Positions 22,610 to 34,575 of a DNA stretch of 64,000 bases are shown piece by piece (the stretch's first letter is position 1; each line of letters begins with the position of its first letter). The stretch is from Orientallactaga sibirica (taxonomy: Eukaryota; Chordata; Mammalia; Rodentia; Dipodidae). The position numbers were made by a program, and so were the translations under genes. The stretch lies in contig JAEOAD010000024.1 in assembly GCA_036365145.1 (NCBI GenBank), positions 12,246,501 through 12,310,500 on the forward strand, in the 5' to 3' direction. The notes under the pieces are model-generated. The model did not search any database, was not told where the DNA came from, and saw nothing but the letters and a program-made list of their open reading frames with translations.

Positions 22610-23140
22610 TACATTTTATGAATTAATTACTTATTGCTGCTATCACAAACCTGGCAAGAAGCAGTTTCAGGAAAACAAAAAAGTTTTCCAGCCGAGTGTG
22701 GTGGTGCAGGCCTTTAATCCTAGCCCCTGGGAGGCAGAGGTAGGAGGATCCCTGTGAGTTCCAGGCCATCCTGAGACTACATAGTGAATTCCAGGTCAGC
22801 CTGAGCTAGAGCGAGACCCTACCTCAATAAATAAATAAATAAATAAATAAGTAAATAAAATATGAAAAAATTATTAAAATATCCGGACAGGCGAGGGAAG
22901 GCACAGCATAAAGGATTCTGGCTTATCACATTACATCATATTCAAGAAGTCAAGGTTAATTGGAAATGATGTCGTGCTATAAAACCTCAAGGCTTACCCC
23001 CAAGGATCCAATTCTAGCAAGGCCTTCCCCCTTAGTAAACTTCTACAACCTTCCCAACTGCACCACCATCTGGTAAGAAAGTGTACAAACACAGGAATTA
23101 CCCATGAATCTATGGAGGTATTTAACATTCAAACCACTAA
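22610..23140 (+). mobile_element. Rodent interspersed repeat, family uncertain, split by a B1
   Basis: Starts ttattgctgctatcacaaac and resumes after the B1 with ctataaaacctcaaggctta, acttctacaaccttcccaac and gtgtacaaacacagg. I recognise the wording as a common rodent repeat but not its family; another copy of the start lies near 37645. LTR-derived is possible. Confidence 0.45.
22691..22860 (+). mobile_element. B1 SINE, full length
   Basis: gccgagtgtggtggtgcagg, gggaggcagaggtaggagga, gactacatagtgaattccag and gcgagaccctacctcaata, ending in an (AAAT)n tail to 22860. It is inserted into the older repeat of 22610-23140. Confidence 0.95.
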
Positions 23141-24201
23141 TGTACTCAAAAGGGACTTGCTTCAGTCTTGGGAAAAAATAGTCACAGACTCTACCCCACT
23201 CAAGTTCCATCCAGCAAAACTTTCTTCAAAGCCCAAGAGAATCAAAATGTTTTCAAGTACTTCAACAGCATCTGTGCAGAAATAAGTTAACAAATATAGA
23301 CTCACTGGGTATCTACTGAAAGACTTACATGGTGGGTAGCTGAGAACTTCAGTTTATGGCAAGGTTTCACCACCAACTGGTAGAAATGACTGTTTAAACT
23401 GACTGAGTAAACAGAATGAATTAGGATCAAACCACTTTCTTTCTGAAGTGTGGAATTTTAGACATGCAGCAGACAAGAGCAGGTCATGATAGACCCCTAA
23501 TAATTTCAGGGACTAAAGTTTTATTGAGCTTTTCTGGGTGGCAGCAGTTCACACGTGCTTCTATCATGCTTGAGGGACTTACATGAATCCTGTTTGACTC
23601 CACTTTGGGACTTTGGGAGTGTGGACTGGTCTACCTCTGCCCATGTACCTTTTTCCTTTGCTGATTTTGTTAATACCTACAGTATCATAAATGTGAGCAT
23701 GGCTATTTGTCAATTGTGAGTGACTTTTTCTAGAGAATCTTTAAACTTTGGCATGGGTATGATTGCTTCTGATGCAAAGTTGGACCACATCCATTTCTAA
23801 ATTCTCATAAAATTACTTTGCATAGTAATGTCATATCTGTCTTAATATTGTGAGTGATCATACAACAACAAAATCTCCCAGAGGCTCACTGATCAGAAAA
23901 ATGCCTAAATGTTAAAGTGACATGTTACTGAAGTAGATGTATCTCAGATATCTCAAAGCAGTTAGAAACTATATAATGCATTTATATATCAATTGTGAGT
24001 AAAAATAAAAGGGGCAATTTGAAGAACTTTTGGTAAAACTGTAAAAGAAAAGCAACACATATCACTAAGGACAGAATTTATATTAAAAAAAAATTGTCTT
24101 CACTTTATTTTTAAAAAGCTAGAAAAGAGCAAAAAGCTCCAAAGTATTTAGAAGGAACACTATTCATAATTACATTCACACAGTTAACTATATCATCTGC
24201 T
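23141..24201. other. Unique AT-rich DNA, nothing recognised
   Basis: No supported feature on either strand. Confidence 0.5.
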
Positions 24202-24404
24202 ATGGCTTGAAAGCAAAATATCCCCAAATGTTCATATCCTGTCCATACTCTGCTTCCTGGTTGTGGCATAGTGATCAGCCTGCATCTGGCTCCTATTGCC
24301 ATGCCCTTTGCAACATGGTGTACTACCCCCTGGAACTGTAAGCCAGAACAAGTGCTTTCTTTCTTTCCTTAATCTACTTATTGTCAGGTATTTTATCACA
24401 GCAA

Positions 24405-24409
<5 letters not shown>
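24202..24409 (+). mobile_element. MaLR-type LTR (MT/ORR1-like)
   Basis: tatggcttgaaagcaaaata near the start and, towards the end, ccctggaactgtaagccaga and tgtcaggtattttatcacag, which are typical of the 3' half of rodent MaLR LTRs. The 5' end is diverged. It abuts a long A run. Confidence 0.7.

Positions 24410-24456
<47 letters not shown>
24406..24456. repeat. A51 homopolymer
   Basis: Uninterrupted A run directly after the LTR wording acagcaac. It probably grew out of the A-rich end of the LTR. Confidence 0.97.
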
Positions 24457-24457
<1 letters not shown>

Positions 24458-24481
24458 ATTAATACAGTATCTTTTCCTTTA

Positions 24482-24787
24482 TGAAGTCTTTTTTAAAAAT
24501 ATTTTTTATTTTATTTATTTTTAGACAGAGACAGAGAGACAGACAGACAGAGAGGGAGACAGAGATGGGCATGCCAGCAGTCTCTCAGCTGCTGGGAACG
24601 AAATCCAGATGTGTGCGCCCCCTTGTGGTCAAGTGCGGCATTGCACCCTTGAGTCACTTGCATCTGGCTAAACGTGGGACCTGGAGGGGAACTGCTGGAG
24701 ATTGGAACCAGCGTTTTTAGGCTTAGCAGGCCAGGCTTAGCCTTAACCGCTAAGCCATCTCTCCAGCCCTGAAGTCTTTTTTTAAAA
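24482..24787 (-). mobile_element. B2/DIP-like SINE, long subtype, young
   Basis: Reversed element from about 24495 to 24769; the head is ctaagccatctctccagccc. It has the long-subtype block (tgtgcgcccccttgtggtca). Target duplication tgaagtcttttttaaaa at 24482-24498 and again at 24770-24787 with one extra T. Sequence retention and the near-perfect duplication indicate recent insertion. Confidence 0.95.
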
Positions 24788-24794
24788 GGGAACT

Positions 24795-24975
24795 TGGTAA
24801 TGAAATTGTACTATATCCATACTGTGGACTAATAAATAGCAACAAAAAATAAAGAACCATTGACAAGTACAGCAACTTGTATGGACCTCAAGGGCGTTAT
24901 GCTATGTGAGAAAAGTAAAGAAACCTTTGTCAAAAGTCCTTAGCCTATATAATTCCAGTCACATATCATTTTTAA
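24795..24975 (+). mobile_element. Ancient L1 (L1M-like) 3' fragment
   Basis: actgtggactaataaatagc, cttgtatggacctcaagggc and gttatgctatgtgagaaaag follow the order of the conserved 3' region of old mammalian L1 elements. It is much more diverged than the rodent L1 copies elsewhere in the window. Confidence 0.68.
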
Positions 24976-25340
24976 AATTTTTATCTGTTTTTTCATTTTA
25001 TCTTTATCTTTAGTTGCCCCTCCCCCCAACGTCTTTTTTTCTCCATCCCCACTCCATGACCCCTCTTAGACCTTTCCGTTTTTGATATTCTACCTTCAAC
25101 ATTTGTATCTTATTTTTGAAAAATCAAAATATATTGATGGAAATCAGATTATCTATTTGTCAATATTTACGGACTAGGGAGGGTGTTTGTTTTTGTGGCT
25201 ACAAAAATATGACATGAGGAATCATTGTGGAGGTGTTCTGTCTGTCATTCATGATGGTAACATGAAGCTGCAGGTGTGTTAAAATTTTATAGTGTTAAAT
25301 ACACACATATTTCAGTGTAAATAAATCCAGTGAAACCTGA

Positions 25341-25490
25341 ATAAAGGTAGTAAATGAGCCTTTAATCTTAGCACTTGGGACGCACAGGTAGATGGATCAC
25401 CATGAAGTTGAGGCCACACTGAGACTACATAGTGAATTCCAGATCAGCCTGGTGTAGAGTGAGATCCTACCTCAACCCCACCCCACAAAA

Positions 25491-25529
<39 letters not shown>

Positions 25530-25530
25530 A
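25341..25530 (+). mobile_element. B1 SINE with (AAAT)n tail
   Basis: cctttaatcttagcacttgg, ctgagactacatagtgaatt and agtgagatcctacctcaacc, then (AAAT)n at 25490-25530. The 5' end is diverged. Confidence 0.85.
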
Positions 25531-26639
25531 AGATAGTAGATGATCCAATATAAATTTCTTCCTTGTGCTTCTACACTACTATATTCATTCAAAATGCTAT
25601 GAGGGGGCAAAATGTAAAAGGGCCCATAGGATATTCCTATATTACTTTTATATCTGTTTAATATATATATAGTTGTTTGAAAATTTAATAAATAAGTGAA
25701 TATGAAATGATATTGTGTGCAATGATGATGCAAGATCATAATGCACATTTGCGAATGGATTTCGGGAAGCTAATTTCATAGAAAGCTTGTAAATCTCCAG
25801 GTGACAAAAAGAGGTTTATAATCCATGGTAAAGCATTTGTTGTTTAGCAATTCCCTTAGAATCAAAAACTTCCTTTCAGGAGGGAGGCATGAAGAGCATG
25901 AGATTGAAGAAAGCTGAAGCTTGGAAGAGTCATAAGACCCCCTCCCCAAGGTGACAGAAGAAGTAAACAGCTTCAAGGAAGTCTGACTCTCCTATTAGTA
26001 ATGCTGCTTCCAGGTTGTGTAGAAAGTCCACGGATGCAGTTTCTCCAAGTAATCACCTGTCTTGCAACATTTCCCTGTAAGTAAATATGCTCCTGTAAGT
26101 AGCTCCTGACTCATGCTCCACCAAGTTGGACTTTGGTGTAATAGTGACTTTGATCTGTTGCTGGTGTCTTATCTAGGGGGGAGTAGAAGTTTGATGGCAT
26201 ATCTGCAGGAAAAGTTGGAAAACACAACAGCATGAGAGGAAGATGATACTCGGTCAAAACTGGTTTCATAGCATTCCAAGTCTCTTCACAATTATATAAG
26301 GAGGACGTAGCTGTCTATTTTTCCTCTAACAACTACACAAGAAATCTCAATGGGAGCACTTAGAGTTTCTGATTTTGTTCCCTAAAGGTTAATGGACAGG
26401 GGCATTGCTAATCTCATGATTGACATGAGGTGGGCCAGGGCAGTGTGAATATTTCCTGACCTAAACAAGTGCAGAGACAGTTTTCTGCAGACAGGTTACA
26501 CAGACTCTGAAAGACAAATGTCACATGTTTACTTTCTTGCAGGTCCTACCATGGAACAGCTTGCATCGTCTGTAAGCTGTAGTAAGCATCAGTATCACTT
26601 GCAATCAACTAGCACGAGGCTAGGAGAGAATGGAAACAA
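25531..26639. other. Unique DNA, nothing recognised
   Basis: No gene or repeat supported. Confidence 0.5.
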
Positions 26640-27890
26640 GGAGGAAGGAGGGGAGTGGGTACTTGACATGTAAATGTAGGGACAGCAAGTAAGGAGTGGA
26701 ATGGTCTTGGGCAGCATGGGGGTAAGGGGAAGAAATACACAAAACTAATGATGGCATGGATGAGTACTACAGAAACCTTCCTACTGCTTAGCTCATTAAA
26801 ATATATAAATTAGTAAGAAAAGTGGGGGTGGTCCCGGCAGAAAACCATAGGCTCTGGCTAGTAAATCCCAGTGCAAGAACTGGGTTATCCTCCCACAGTG
26901 AGCTGTTGGAGAGGCCCATGAGGTCCCCTAAATAAGGCAGGCAATTGCCAAAACACTTGCTTACTAACCAGAATTAAATGGTAAGATCCTATTGCTGAAG
27001 ATACCACATTCCTGCCATCAAAGGACATTGAGAGATCATTCTGGAACTGCAGAGGAAACCAGATCCCTGATTGCTAGGTCTCATATTGCTGGGAAGTGCT
27101 ATGCAAGCTGCTAGGTCACCAATAGCAGGAACAAACAAGGGGATCCTGCAAGCTACAAAATCAACCAGTTGGGGAAAATGTGCACACCAGTGTAATGGTG
27201 GCACACTGGTAATGAGGGTAATCAACTTCTCTCTGGTTGGATAGGAAGGTTTATTGACTCTAGAGGGAATTCCCCACTGTTGTTTGGCTAAGAAGAGAGA
27301 ATATGGTGATCAAATACTCTTTTAAATGATTAACACTCACTCTTGGTTGTAGAATCTGCTTTTTCAGATGGCAGGGAATATTGGGGACAGCCAAGATCTA
27401 TCAGTAAAACCAGAAAAAGAAGCCAACTGCCTAGCCTGAGATGAGTCATCTCTTTTACATCTGCTAAGGCCCAGGAGATATTACAAAGGGAGTGACAATT
27501 TAAACATGAGTTCTGCCCTCACTGCTTGCCTGAGAACTTCCCCAGAGAAATGGCAGCAAACACTGAGGAGACTCAAAACTCATCAAAGCAGAAATTCAGA
27601 GGATGCAGAGAGCTTAATGCTTAAGGAGTCTTACAAGACATTTGCCTAGGCTCAGGGAACATTGCAGAAGAGGTGACAGAAAGATTGTAAAAGCAGTAGG
27701 TTGAGAAGGAGAATGGTGCACTGTCCATTCCTTCTCCACAGAGACTGACTAGTGCTTTCATGAGCCCACAGTGAATACCAATAATCCAACTGGGGAGGGT
27801 CCTCAGTGGAATAGTGGGCAAAAGAGGATAACCTAATGGGAATACTACCAATAAGCAATATGTTTAAAAGTAAAGTTCAGTTCACAATGA
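26640..27890 (+). mobile_element. Older L1 3'UTR (Lx-like)
   Basis: Diverged homologue of the young L1 3'UTR. gagaggcccatgaggtcccc and ggcaggcaattgccaaaaca occur near 26910-26960, aatggtaagatcctattgct matches the young copies, and gctcagggaacattgcagaa is near 27650. It ends in an A-rich tail that has become a GAAA array. Plus orientation, without ORF2. Confidence 0.82.
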
Positions 27891-27891
27891 G

Positions 27892-27898
27892 AAAAAAA

Positions 27899-27950
<52 letters not shown>

Positions 27951-27953
27951 AAA
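27892..27953. repeat. (GAAA)n array grown from the L1 tail
   Basis: A run followed by GAAA units from about 27900 to 27952, immediately after the L1 3' end. Confidence 0.93.
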
Positions 27954-28354
27954 AGGTCCCACAATTAGAATTGTTAAAGAAACAGCCAAAGTATCAAAAA
28001 AAATCAAAAAAATAATTTAAAGCTCTGGATCAGTAATGAGAAATATTTACTGTTTATCTGAAGGCTAATTTCACTATAGCAGTGAGTTATATTTAATGTA
28101 TAGTTGCTTTGAATGCAATTATTAGTATAGTATAGAACTTTAGCAGTTGCTTCAGGAATTGCATTATGTCTGGAAATTTATCACAGTCTGCTTATTCTGC
28201 TAACATTTTATCAGTGTACACAGAATGCACAATCATGCCTGCCTTTTCTGATCGATACTCCCTCATTAAGACAGTTGTCTGGGATAGTTCCTCCACACTG
28301 AGAACCACAGTAGATTGTATTATCGTTTTATTTGCCCAAACATGGATGCTCTCA
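27954..28354. other. Unique DNA, nothing recognised
   Basis: No supported feature. Confidence 0.5.
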
Positions 28355-28492
28355 GAGAAGAAGGACTTGGTGCTGCTTGTAAGAGGCTGGCCCTTTGTGC
28401 ATCTGGCTTTGTGTGGGTGCTGGGGAATCAAATCCAGGTCATTGGGCTTTGCATGCAAGCATCTTAAGAGCTGAGCCATTTCTCCAGCCCCT
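28355..28492 (-). mobile_element. B2/DIP-like SINE, head half only
   Basis: Reversed copy: gtgcatctggctttgtgtgg through ctgagccatttctccagccc. The CT-rich region and tail are absent. Confidence 0.82.
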
Positions 28493-28917
28493 TTATTGAC
28501 TTTTGTACTATATAGGCAGCTCATCATAATTTATCCTTCGTCACCAAGTATCTTCTACAGCAGAAGTATCACTAATTGTAATCTTCAATGTCACACTTGC
28601 TGCTAATTTATATTGTGTTTCTTAACCTCATGTACTCATTGGAATCACCTGAAAGTTTTAAATAACATAATTCTCTGGTCCAATTACAGAAACTAATATT
28701 GTGTTGAACATATGAATCTCTAAGCTTTGCTAAATATACCTTAAATACTGTCCACATATTTGATTTACATGAATTTTAACATGAGTTATTCGTAACTCAG
28801 AGTGATTCTGAGGATAATGGAGAAACAATGATGTATCACTTCTGTAGGTTGTTATAAGCCTGTCAGTGACACAAGAGTCAAATAAGAGATGAAGATAAGC
28901 AAGACTATCTGTGTTTG
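28493..28917. other. Unique DNA, nothing recognised
   Basis: AT-rich; no supported feature. Confidence 0.5.
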
Positions 28918-29151
28918 AAGGAAATAGTGGAGCTGGAGAGATAGATCAGCAGTTAAGGTACTTGCCTGCAAAGCCTAATCACCCATATTCGAGTCCCCAG
29001 TACTCACATAAAGCCAGATGTACAAAGTGGCATATGAGTCTGCAGTTTGTTTGTAGTGGCTAGAGGCCCGGCATACTATGTCTATCTTCATTTTATCTCT
29101 CTCTTTTTACAAACAAATAAATTAAAATATTTAATTCAAAGGAAATAGTGG
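28918..29151 (+). mobile_element. B2/DIP-like SINE, short subtype, with target duplication
   Basis: Body about 28930-29138: gagctggagagatagatcag, gagtccccagtactcacata and an acaaacaaataaatt tail. Perfect 13-bp target duplication aaggaaatagtgg at 28918-28930 and 29139-29151. Confidence 0.93.
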
Positions 29152-29681
29152 GAGATCCCCAGTCAGAACAGAAAGGTAAAGGTAGAAGGGGATGCCTGCC
29201 CCCTGTTCCCTGGGGGCTGGCTGTCTTCCTATCCTGAGGTTTCATGCACATATGCCAGTTTTTATAACAAATTCCTTTATTTTTAACATTTCATATATGT
29301 GTTTGTGCTACAACTATATGAGCCCTAACTGATCCTGCTGTTTAATTCAACATCTGCAGCTCATTGATCTCTTGATGTTAAAAAAAGAAATGAACAAAAA
29401 CTATCACTACAAATGTCACTTATTACCTGAGCATATATTTGGCATTTATTAATTGATGTTCTGTATTTGAATCAGTTTAGGCCATTACTGTTCATAGATA
29501 TATAGGTTCTGAGTAATAAAGATTAAATGCTATACATTCATCATGAATTACCTGAACATATCAGGAATTTGTTTATAACATTTTTTGTATGAGATTGAAC
29601 AGGCTACTTACCTTAGGAACAAAGTTCATAATCATTGATAAGAGAAAAAATAAGTTACTGAAATAAACAAATATAAAAAGA
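29152..29681. other. Unique DNA, nothing recognised
   Basis: No supported feature. Confidence 0.5.
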
Positions 29682-29880
29682 ATGAGCCAGGTGTTGTGGC
29701 ACATGTCTTTAATCCCAGCACTTGGGAGGCAGAGGTAGGAGGATTGCTGTGAGTTCGAGGCCACCCTGAGACTACATAGTTAATTCCAGCTCAGCCTGGA
29801 CCAGTGTGAACCCTACCTCAAAAAACAAAAAAAAACAAAAAAAAAAACCAAAAAACAAACAAACAAACAAACAAAAAAAA
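29682..29880 (+). mobile_element. B1 SINE, full length
   Basis: gagccaggtgttgtggcaca, cccagcacttgggaggcaga, ctgagactacatagttaatt and gtgtgaaccctacctca, then a long A/CAAA-rich tail to about 29880. Confidence 0.93.
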
Positions 29881-30384
29881 GAATATGTTATTATGGTATT
29901 TTACCCAGGGGAAAAAGTAGATTTATTTCACTTACTCTTTTATTTTTTTATTTTTTTATTTTTTTTTATTTTTATACAAATGGCTTACCCCTCTCTTCTC
30001 TAGAAAGTTTAGGTACAAAATGGGTTACTAGATTAGAACTATCTGGTGGAAAGTGGCTAAATTACTACCCTTGTAATATACCAGTTCTATGTCTCCTGCA
30101 GAGCGAAAACATGTGTATCTTTGGATGGCTTCCTTGTAAAATCTATATTCCAAAAAATTTATAGCTCCAATGAAGCAAAGGGGTTTTCATCTTCCGTCAT
30201 TACAACACCTAGTATAATGCTTTCTACAGCACAGAGGTTTATTTATGAATCTGTTCCATTTAATAAATGAGGATTGACTCAGCTTTTAAATACCAGATAT
30301 ACATTTTAAGGATACATATTAATATCAAGCCCACACATGAAGAAAACTGAAACTTTCTACATTTCTGTTTCAAATAAGAATTTG
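29881..30384. other. Unique DNA with a T-rich tract
   Basis: A TTTTTTTA-type repeat lies at 29938-29972. Otherwise unassigned. Confidence 0.5.
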
Positions 30385-30785
30385 GGGTTCAAGAGATTGA
30401 TTAGCAGTTAAGGCATTTGCCTGTGATACCTAAGTATAAACGGTTGATTCCTCAGAACCCACATAAGCCAGATGCATATGGTGGTGCGTCCCTCTGGAAT
30501 TCCTTCACAGTGGTAGAGGCTCTGGCTTGGCCATTTTTTAATGTTTTTATTTATTTATTAGAGACAGAGAGGGGGAAAGAGAGAGAGGGAGAGCAAGAAT
30601 GGGTGTGTCAGGGCCTCTACCAACTGCAAATGAACTCCAGACGCATACTCCCCCTTGTGCATCTGGCTTACATGGGACCTGGAGAGTTTAACCAGGGTCA
30701 TTAGGCTTCTCAGGAATGTACCTTAACTGCTAAGCCATATTTTTTCTCTATCACAAATAAATAAAAAAAAATAAAAAAAAAAATG
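30385..30785 (+). mobile_element. B2/DIP-like SINE, split by a nested SINE
   Basis: Head ttcaagagattgattagcag and body to ggcttggccattttt at 30537. The remainder (ttttttctctatcacaaata, then an A-rich tail) resumes at about 30740 after the nested copy. Plus orientation. Confidence 0.85.
30537..30743 (-). mobile_element. B2/DIP-like SINE nested in another
   Basis: Reversed short-subtype copy from tttttatttatttattagag to ttaactgctaagccat. A short duplication (ccatttttt and catatttttt) at the two edges is consistent with insertion into the CT-rich part of the older plus copy. Confidence 0.88.
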
Positions 30786-30840
30786 AAATGAAAAAAATGA
30801 AAAAAATGAAAAAAATGAAACAAAACAAGATTTTGATTCT

Positions 30841-31809
30841 ACTAATGCCTTTACTTCCTATATTTTAAAATGCAATCCATGTGATTTGAATTTGTGGTAA
30901 GTCTCCAATAATAAGTGGCTTTTGTGTGTATTGTAAATTTGCCAGGACCAATGAAAGCACATAGTTAGAAAACATCACCAAATTCCAGTAACATCCAGAG
31001 ATCTTACTATGTTCTAACACAAATCTTGCTGATAAACACATAATGACAAGATGATAACTACTGAGTGTAAATATAAAGGTCAAATAAACATCTTAGGTTT
31101 TTATTAAGGAAAATAATAATTTGTTAATGTCTTATTTCAAGATATCATTGATACCATTCAATTAGACAAAAAAATCCTTTTTCCTATTCTCTTGAGAATG
31201 GTTAGAATATACACATAGTTAGTAGCCCAATATTTCCTGAAATATACTTTAGATTGACTAAAATCTTCATATATTATTAAAGGATATTGTAATTTCTAAT
31301 TATCAAAAGCATTTTTCCAATGATATGATGGAAAGTAAAACACTGTGTTAGCATTATGAATCACAACTTGCATAGATATGGGAATGGTATATTTTGTTTC
31401 ATCAACATGTCTACTTTATATTATTCAGCACAAAGCTTTCTGAAATAAGAATCATGGGAATATAAGAATATAAACGAAAAAGGTACAAATAACAGCTTCA
31501 TAAACTGAGAAATGTACATAAATAAATCATGTATATGTGGGCAGTTTGCTTAGCTGGCAAGAAACAAAATATGGAAAATCTGCTTGTTAAACAATAACTA
31601 CCGAGTGTGCTTTTATGATGTTTTTCACCACAGTAATTCATATTAGAGATAGAAGCCATTGCATGTTAAGTAAAATCATTGAGCATTGCTCCCTTCGCCT
31701 TGCAAAGAGCTGACTTACGTTGTTTTCAGATGCCTCCCATTAGAAAGTAAATATTCCTTCAATGCAACATGTTTCACAGAATTTAATAAAGACGAACGGT
31801 AAATAAAGT
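30841..31809. other. Unique AT-rich DNA downstream of the candidate exon
   Basis: No mobile element seen. On the minus strand it would lie beyond the candidate polyadenylation site. Confidence 0.5.
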
Positions 31810-34575
31810 CACAAGGAGATTTCAGACATTTTTATTAGGAGATTGTTGAAAAGAAAAAGAAAATTAAATACAATAACAGTAAACGTGGTTCTCACATTGA
31901 AACCAGGCTCAAATAACTAGGCTACCATAGAAAAATTTCCAATTCTTGCATTATGATGTAAAAACAGATTTTTGTACAGATTTTGTACAACAAAATTTGT
32001 AATAACCTTTTTTCATTTTTAGAAAACTTTAAATATATAGATAAAAATAGACAATTTTCATAGGTCCTACATGACGATGAGTGTGTACTGTTCCAAGGGC
32101 TTGCATAGAGCGCAAATGTGGTTATAGTATTGAACAACTAGACATTAATATTTGTAGGTTTACAAAAGCATGGAAACCATAAAATGGGCACAATTTTACT
32201 TGTTTACACCAAAACACAAATTTCTAAACCAATCTGTTTAACTAAAAAAAGAGGGAAAAATTAAGTTACAGACTTACAATAACATTTCATGAACTGTAAT
32301 ATTTACAACATGTTAGTAAGAGTTTCTCAACCTATAGCTTCTTCATTAATCATTCTAAAATTTCCTTTCATGTCGAACCAAACACTACAGCATTCTCAGA
32401 GGTGTTAAAAGCATCCATTTAAAAACTATTTAATCCCACTGAACAGATGACTGACTCTATGCCAGGAGCAGAGCAATGACCACTCTATTACATATGTAAC
32501 TTGTAGGCTTTTAAAAAATATTTTCAAAAAAAGTATGATGCCAAAGCTTGCCAACAGTCCATCCAATTTTAAGTGTTGTAATCCTTTAAAAACTGTATAT
32601 AGGGAAAATCAAAACAAACAAAAATACATATAACTAGGAATAGAATCTCTTGTGCTCAAATGACAAAATATGGTCATGGAAGAATTATGCTTTAAAAAAC
32701 AAGTTTCTACAAAGTATTAACTAACAATATCTTAAATAAAAATATTGCTCCCTTTCAAAGTAAACTAAAATAGGAACTATGCATGAAACCTTTTATTTTA
32801 TTAAAAATGAACTTAGCTAGTTAACAGCAAGTTACATAAAAGAATTAAAGTTCCAGAATTATAAGAAGACCTAAGAAGTATAGAAGCTTAGTGCCAGAGG
32901 CTCTATGTTAATTACTTTTTTCTTAACCACATGGTTATTTCCCAATTGGAACTATTTTTAAACATTTTAAGCTAGTTTTCTTAGAAACTTATGCTTTTGC
33001 TGTTTATTGTAATAAATAATGTTATAATCATAGAATTTTAAGATGACAGAAAAATCATAAAATGTACAGTGACTGTACTGATTCATATATTCCTTTAAAG
33101 GTGTAACTCCAGATATATATTTAAAAAAAGAGAGAATGTAACTTCAGGTGTAGTAAGCACTGTTTGCAACTTTACTTCCAGTTATATGCACAAAAGTTAA
33201 AACACATACTGTAATTTTCAGAAAGACAGTGTAAAGAGCACGTAGCCACCCCTCCCTCTGACCAGGGTGGGAAGTACAACACAATTCAACATTATCACTC
33301 AGGGCTACATGGTATTGACTGATACACCAAGGGCTTTGTTAAGTTTTGTTTTTCAGCAACATTAACATAATATGACATTAACATATAAAAATATTTCTGG
33401 TGTTTTAATTTACTGGTCAGCCACAATCCATTCTCAGTAGTGCAGTTTGTGGCACTAACTAGGGATCAATATACAAATAAAAGTGGCTGACCCAGTGTTC
33501 TGATGTCACCAGATACGTAAGATCTCATTCATTAATACTGTGACTCCAGACAATATTTACATGCCTGCATGCGTTAAAACCAGAAAGACAACTTTCTGAC
33601 CAACAAGGTGACAAAACATATTTTCTAAAATTTTCATTTTCCTAAGCTCTAGTATACTACTGCATACATAATACCTTCCATGTGTGTTTTATGTTTATAT
33701 ACTATACATGTGACCAACAGTTTGAATAAGAAGCAACATTATTATTTTTAATCCTATATAGCACTACCAGTTTGGAATGAAAACAGGTTACATTTATATA
33801 TTTATATATATATTTCATCTTTAAGAAAAAGAGACCTTCAGTGAAATCTTTTGGCTTATATTCAATGCTTCTTTTTCAGATATGCAAAATGTAATTTAAT
33901 TGAACTGTTTTCAACATCCATTTGTTGGTCTTCTGGAAAGTATGTAGTTAATCAAATCTTCAGGAGAAAACCCGCAATTACAGAGTTTAAAATCAAATGT
34001 AACAGAATATTACTCTCACTTGTTTTGTGTTTTATTTTCCAGCATCCTCTATGCCCCTTACAAGTTCATTTCCATGTTTTCTTGCTGGTTTTTGTGGGAC
34101 ATAATTCTGTAGGTCTGGGTGACCACTGTTACAATAGTCAATTGATGTGCTCAGTTACAGAATTTTTAGGAGAGGAAAATGGTTCCTTCCACTTCAGAAA
34201 AACAAACAAAAACAAAGCAAAGCTCGGTCTTCCTCAGACCCATTTTTAAATTCTGTATACAAGTGTCCAGCAGCAAAGATGTGGTTGTTGACTGTAAGAA
34301 GTTTGATACTTGTACATTTACAAACATTCCCAGGTCTCTGGTATGAATCACAGGTGAAAAGTCAATGAAGGAAACCTTTTTTTTTTTTTTTTTTGAAGAA
34401 TACTTAAATGTTAAGGAACATTAATACACAAAATTGAGCAAGTTCCTTTGAAAGGACTTTATATTTTACTGAATTTTCCAATGATGAATGACTGCACTGT
34501 TCTTCACTAGAACATGGGTTTCTTCAACAGGAAAGATTCAGTACATGACAGTAGTTTTCAAGTACAGCCTCCCAT
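31810..34575 (-). other. Candidate terminal exon with long 3'UTR
   Basis: What is seen: on the minus strand a pyrimidine-rich run ends tttattttcag at 34576, a good splice acceptor. It is followed by 2.75 kb without any recognisable young retroelement. An AATAAA (plus-strand TTTATT at 31831-31836) lies near the far end, with T/GT-rich sequence beyond it. The first coding frame would be short: one frame closes at 34558-34560, another after about 12 codons. Two perfect Pumilio-type UGUAAAUA words are present (32300-32307 and 33554-33561). Inference: last exon of a multi-exon transcript that is mostly 3'UTR, or a lncRNA exon. I could not identify the gene. The plus frame of 132 codons at 33851-34249 lies opposite it and has no known domain. 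An A20 tract (plus-strand T, 34376-34395) lies within. Confidence 0.4.
31831..31836 (-). terminator. Candidate polyadenylation signal AATAAA
   Basis: Plus-strand TTTATT within catttttattagga. On the minus strand AATAAA is followed 10-30 bases later by cttgtgactttattt, a GT/T-rich context of the kind found downstream of cleavage sites. It would end the candidate exon above. Confidence 0.4.

Noticed and set aside
25005..25085. Pyrimidine-rich stretch as a reversed L1 polypurine tract
   Set aside because: No adjoining L1 sequence could be recognised on either side.
33851..34249. 132-codon plus-strand open frame
   Set aside because: No recognisable domain, no promoter or splice context, and it lies opposite the candidate minus-strand 3'UTR.
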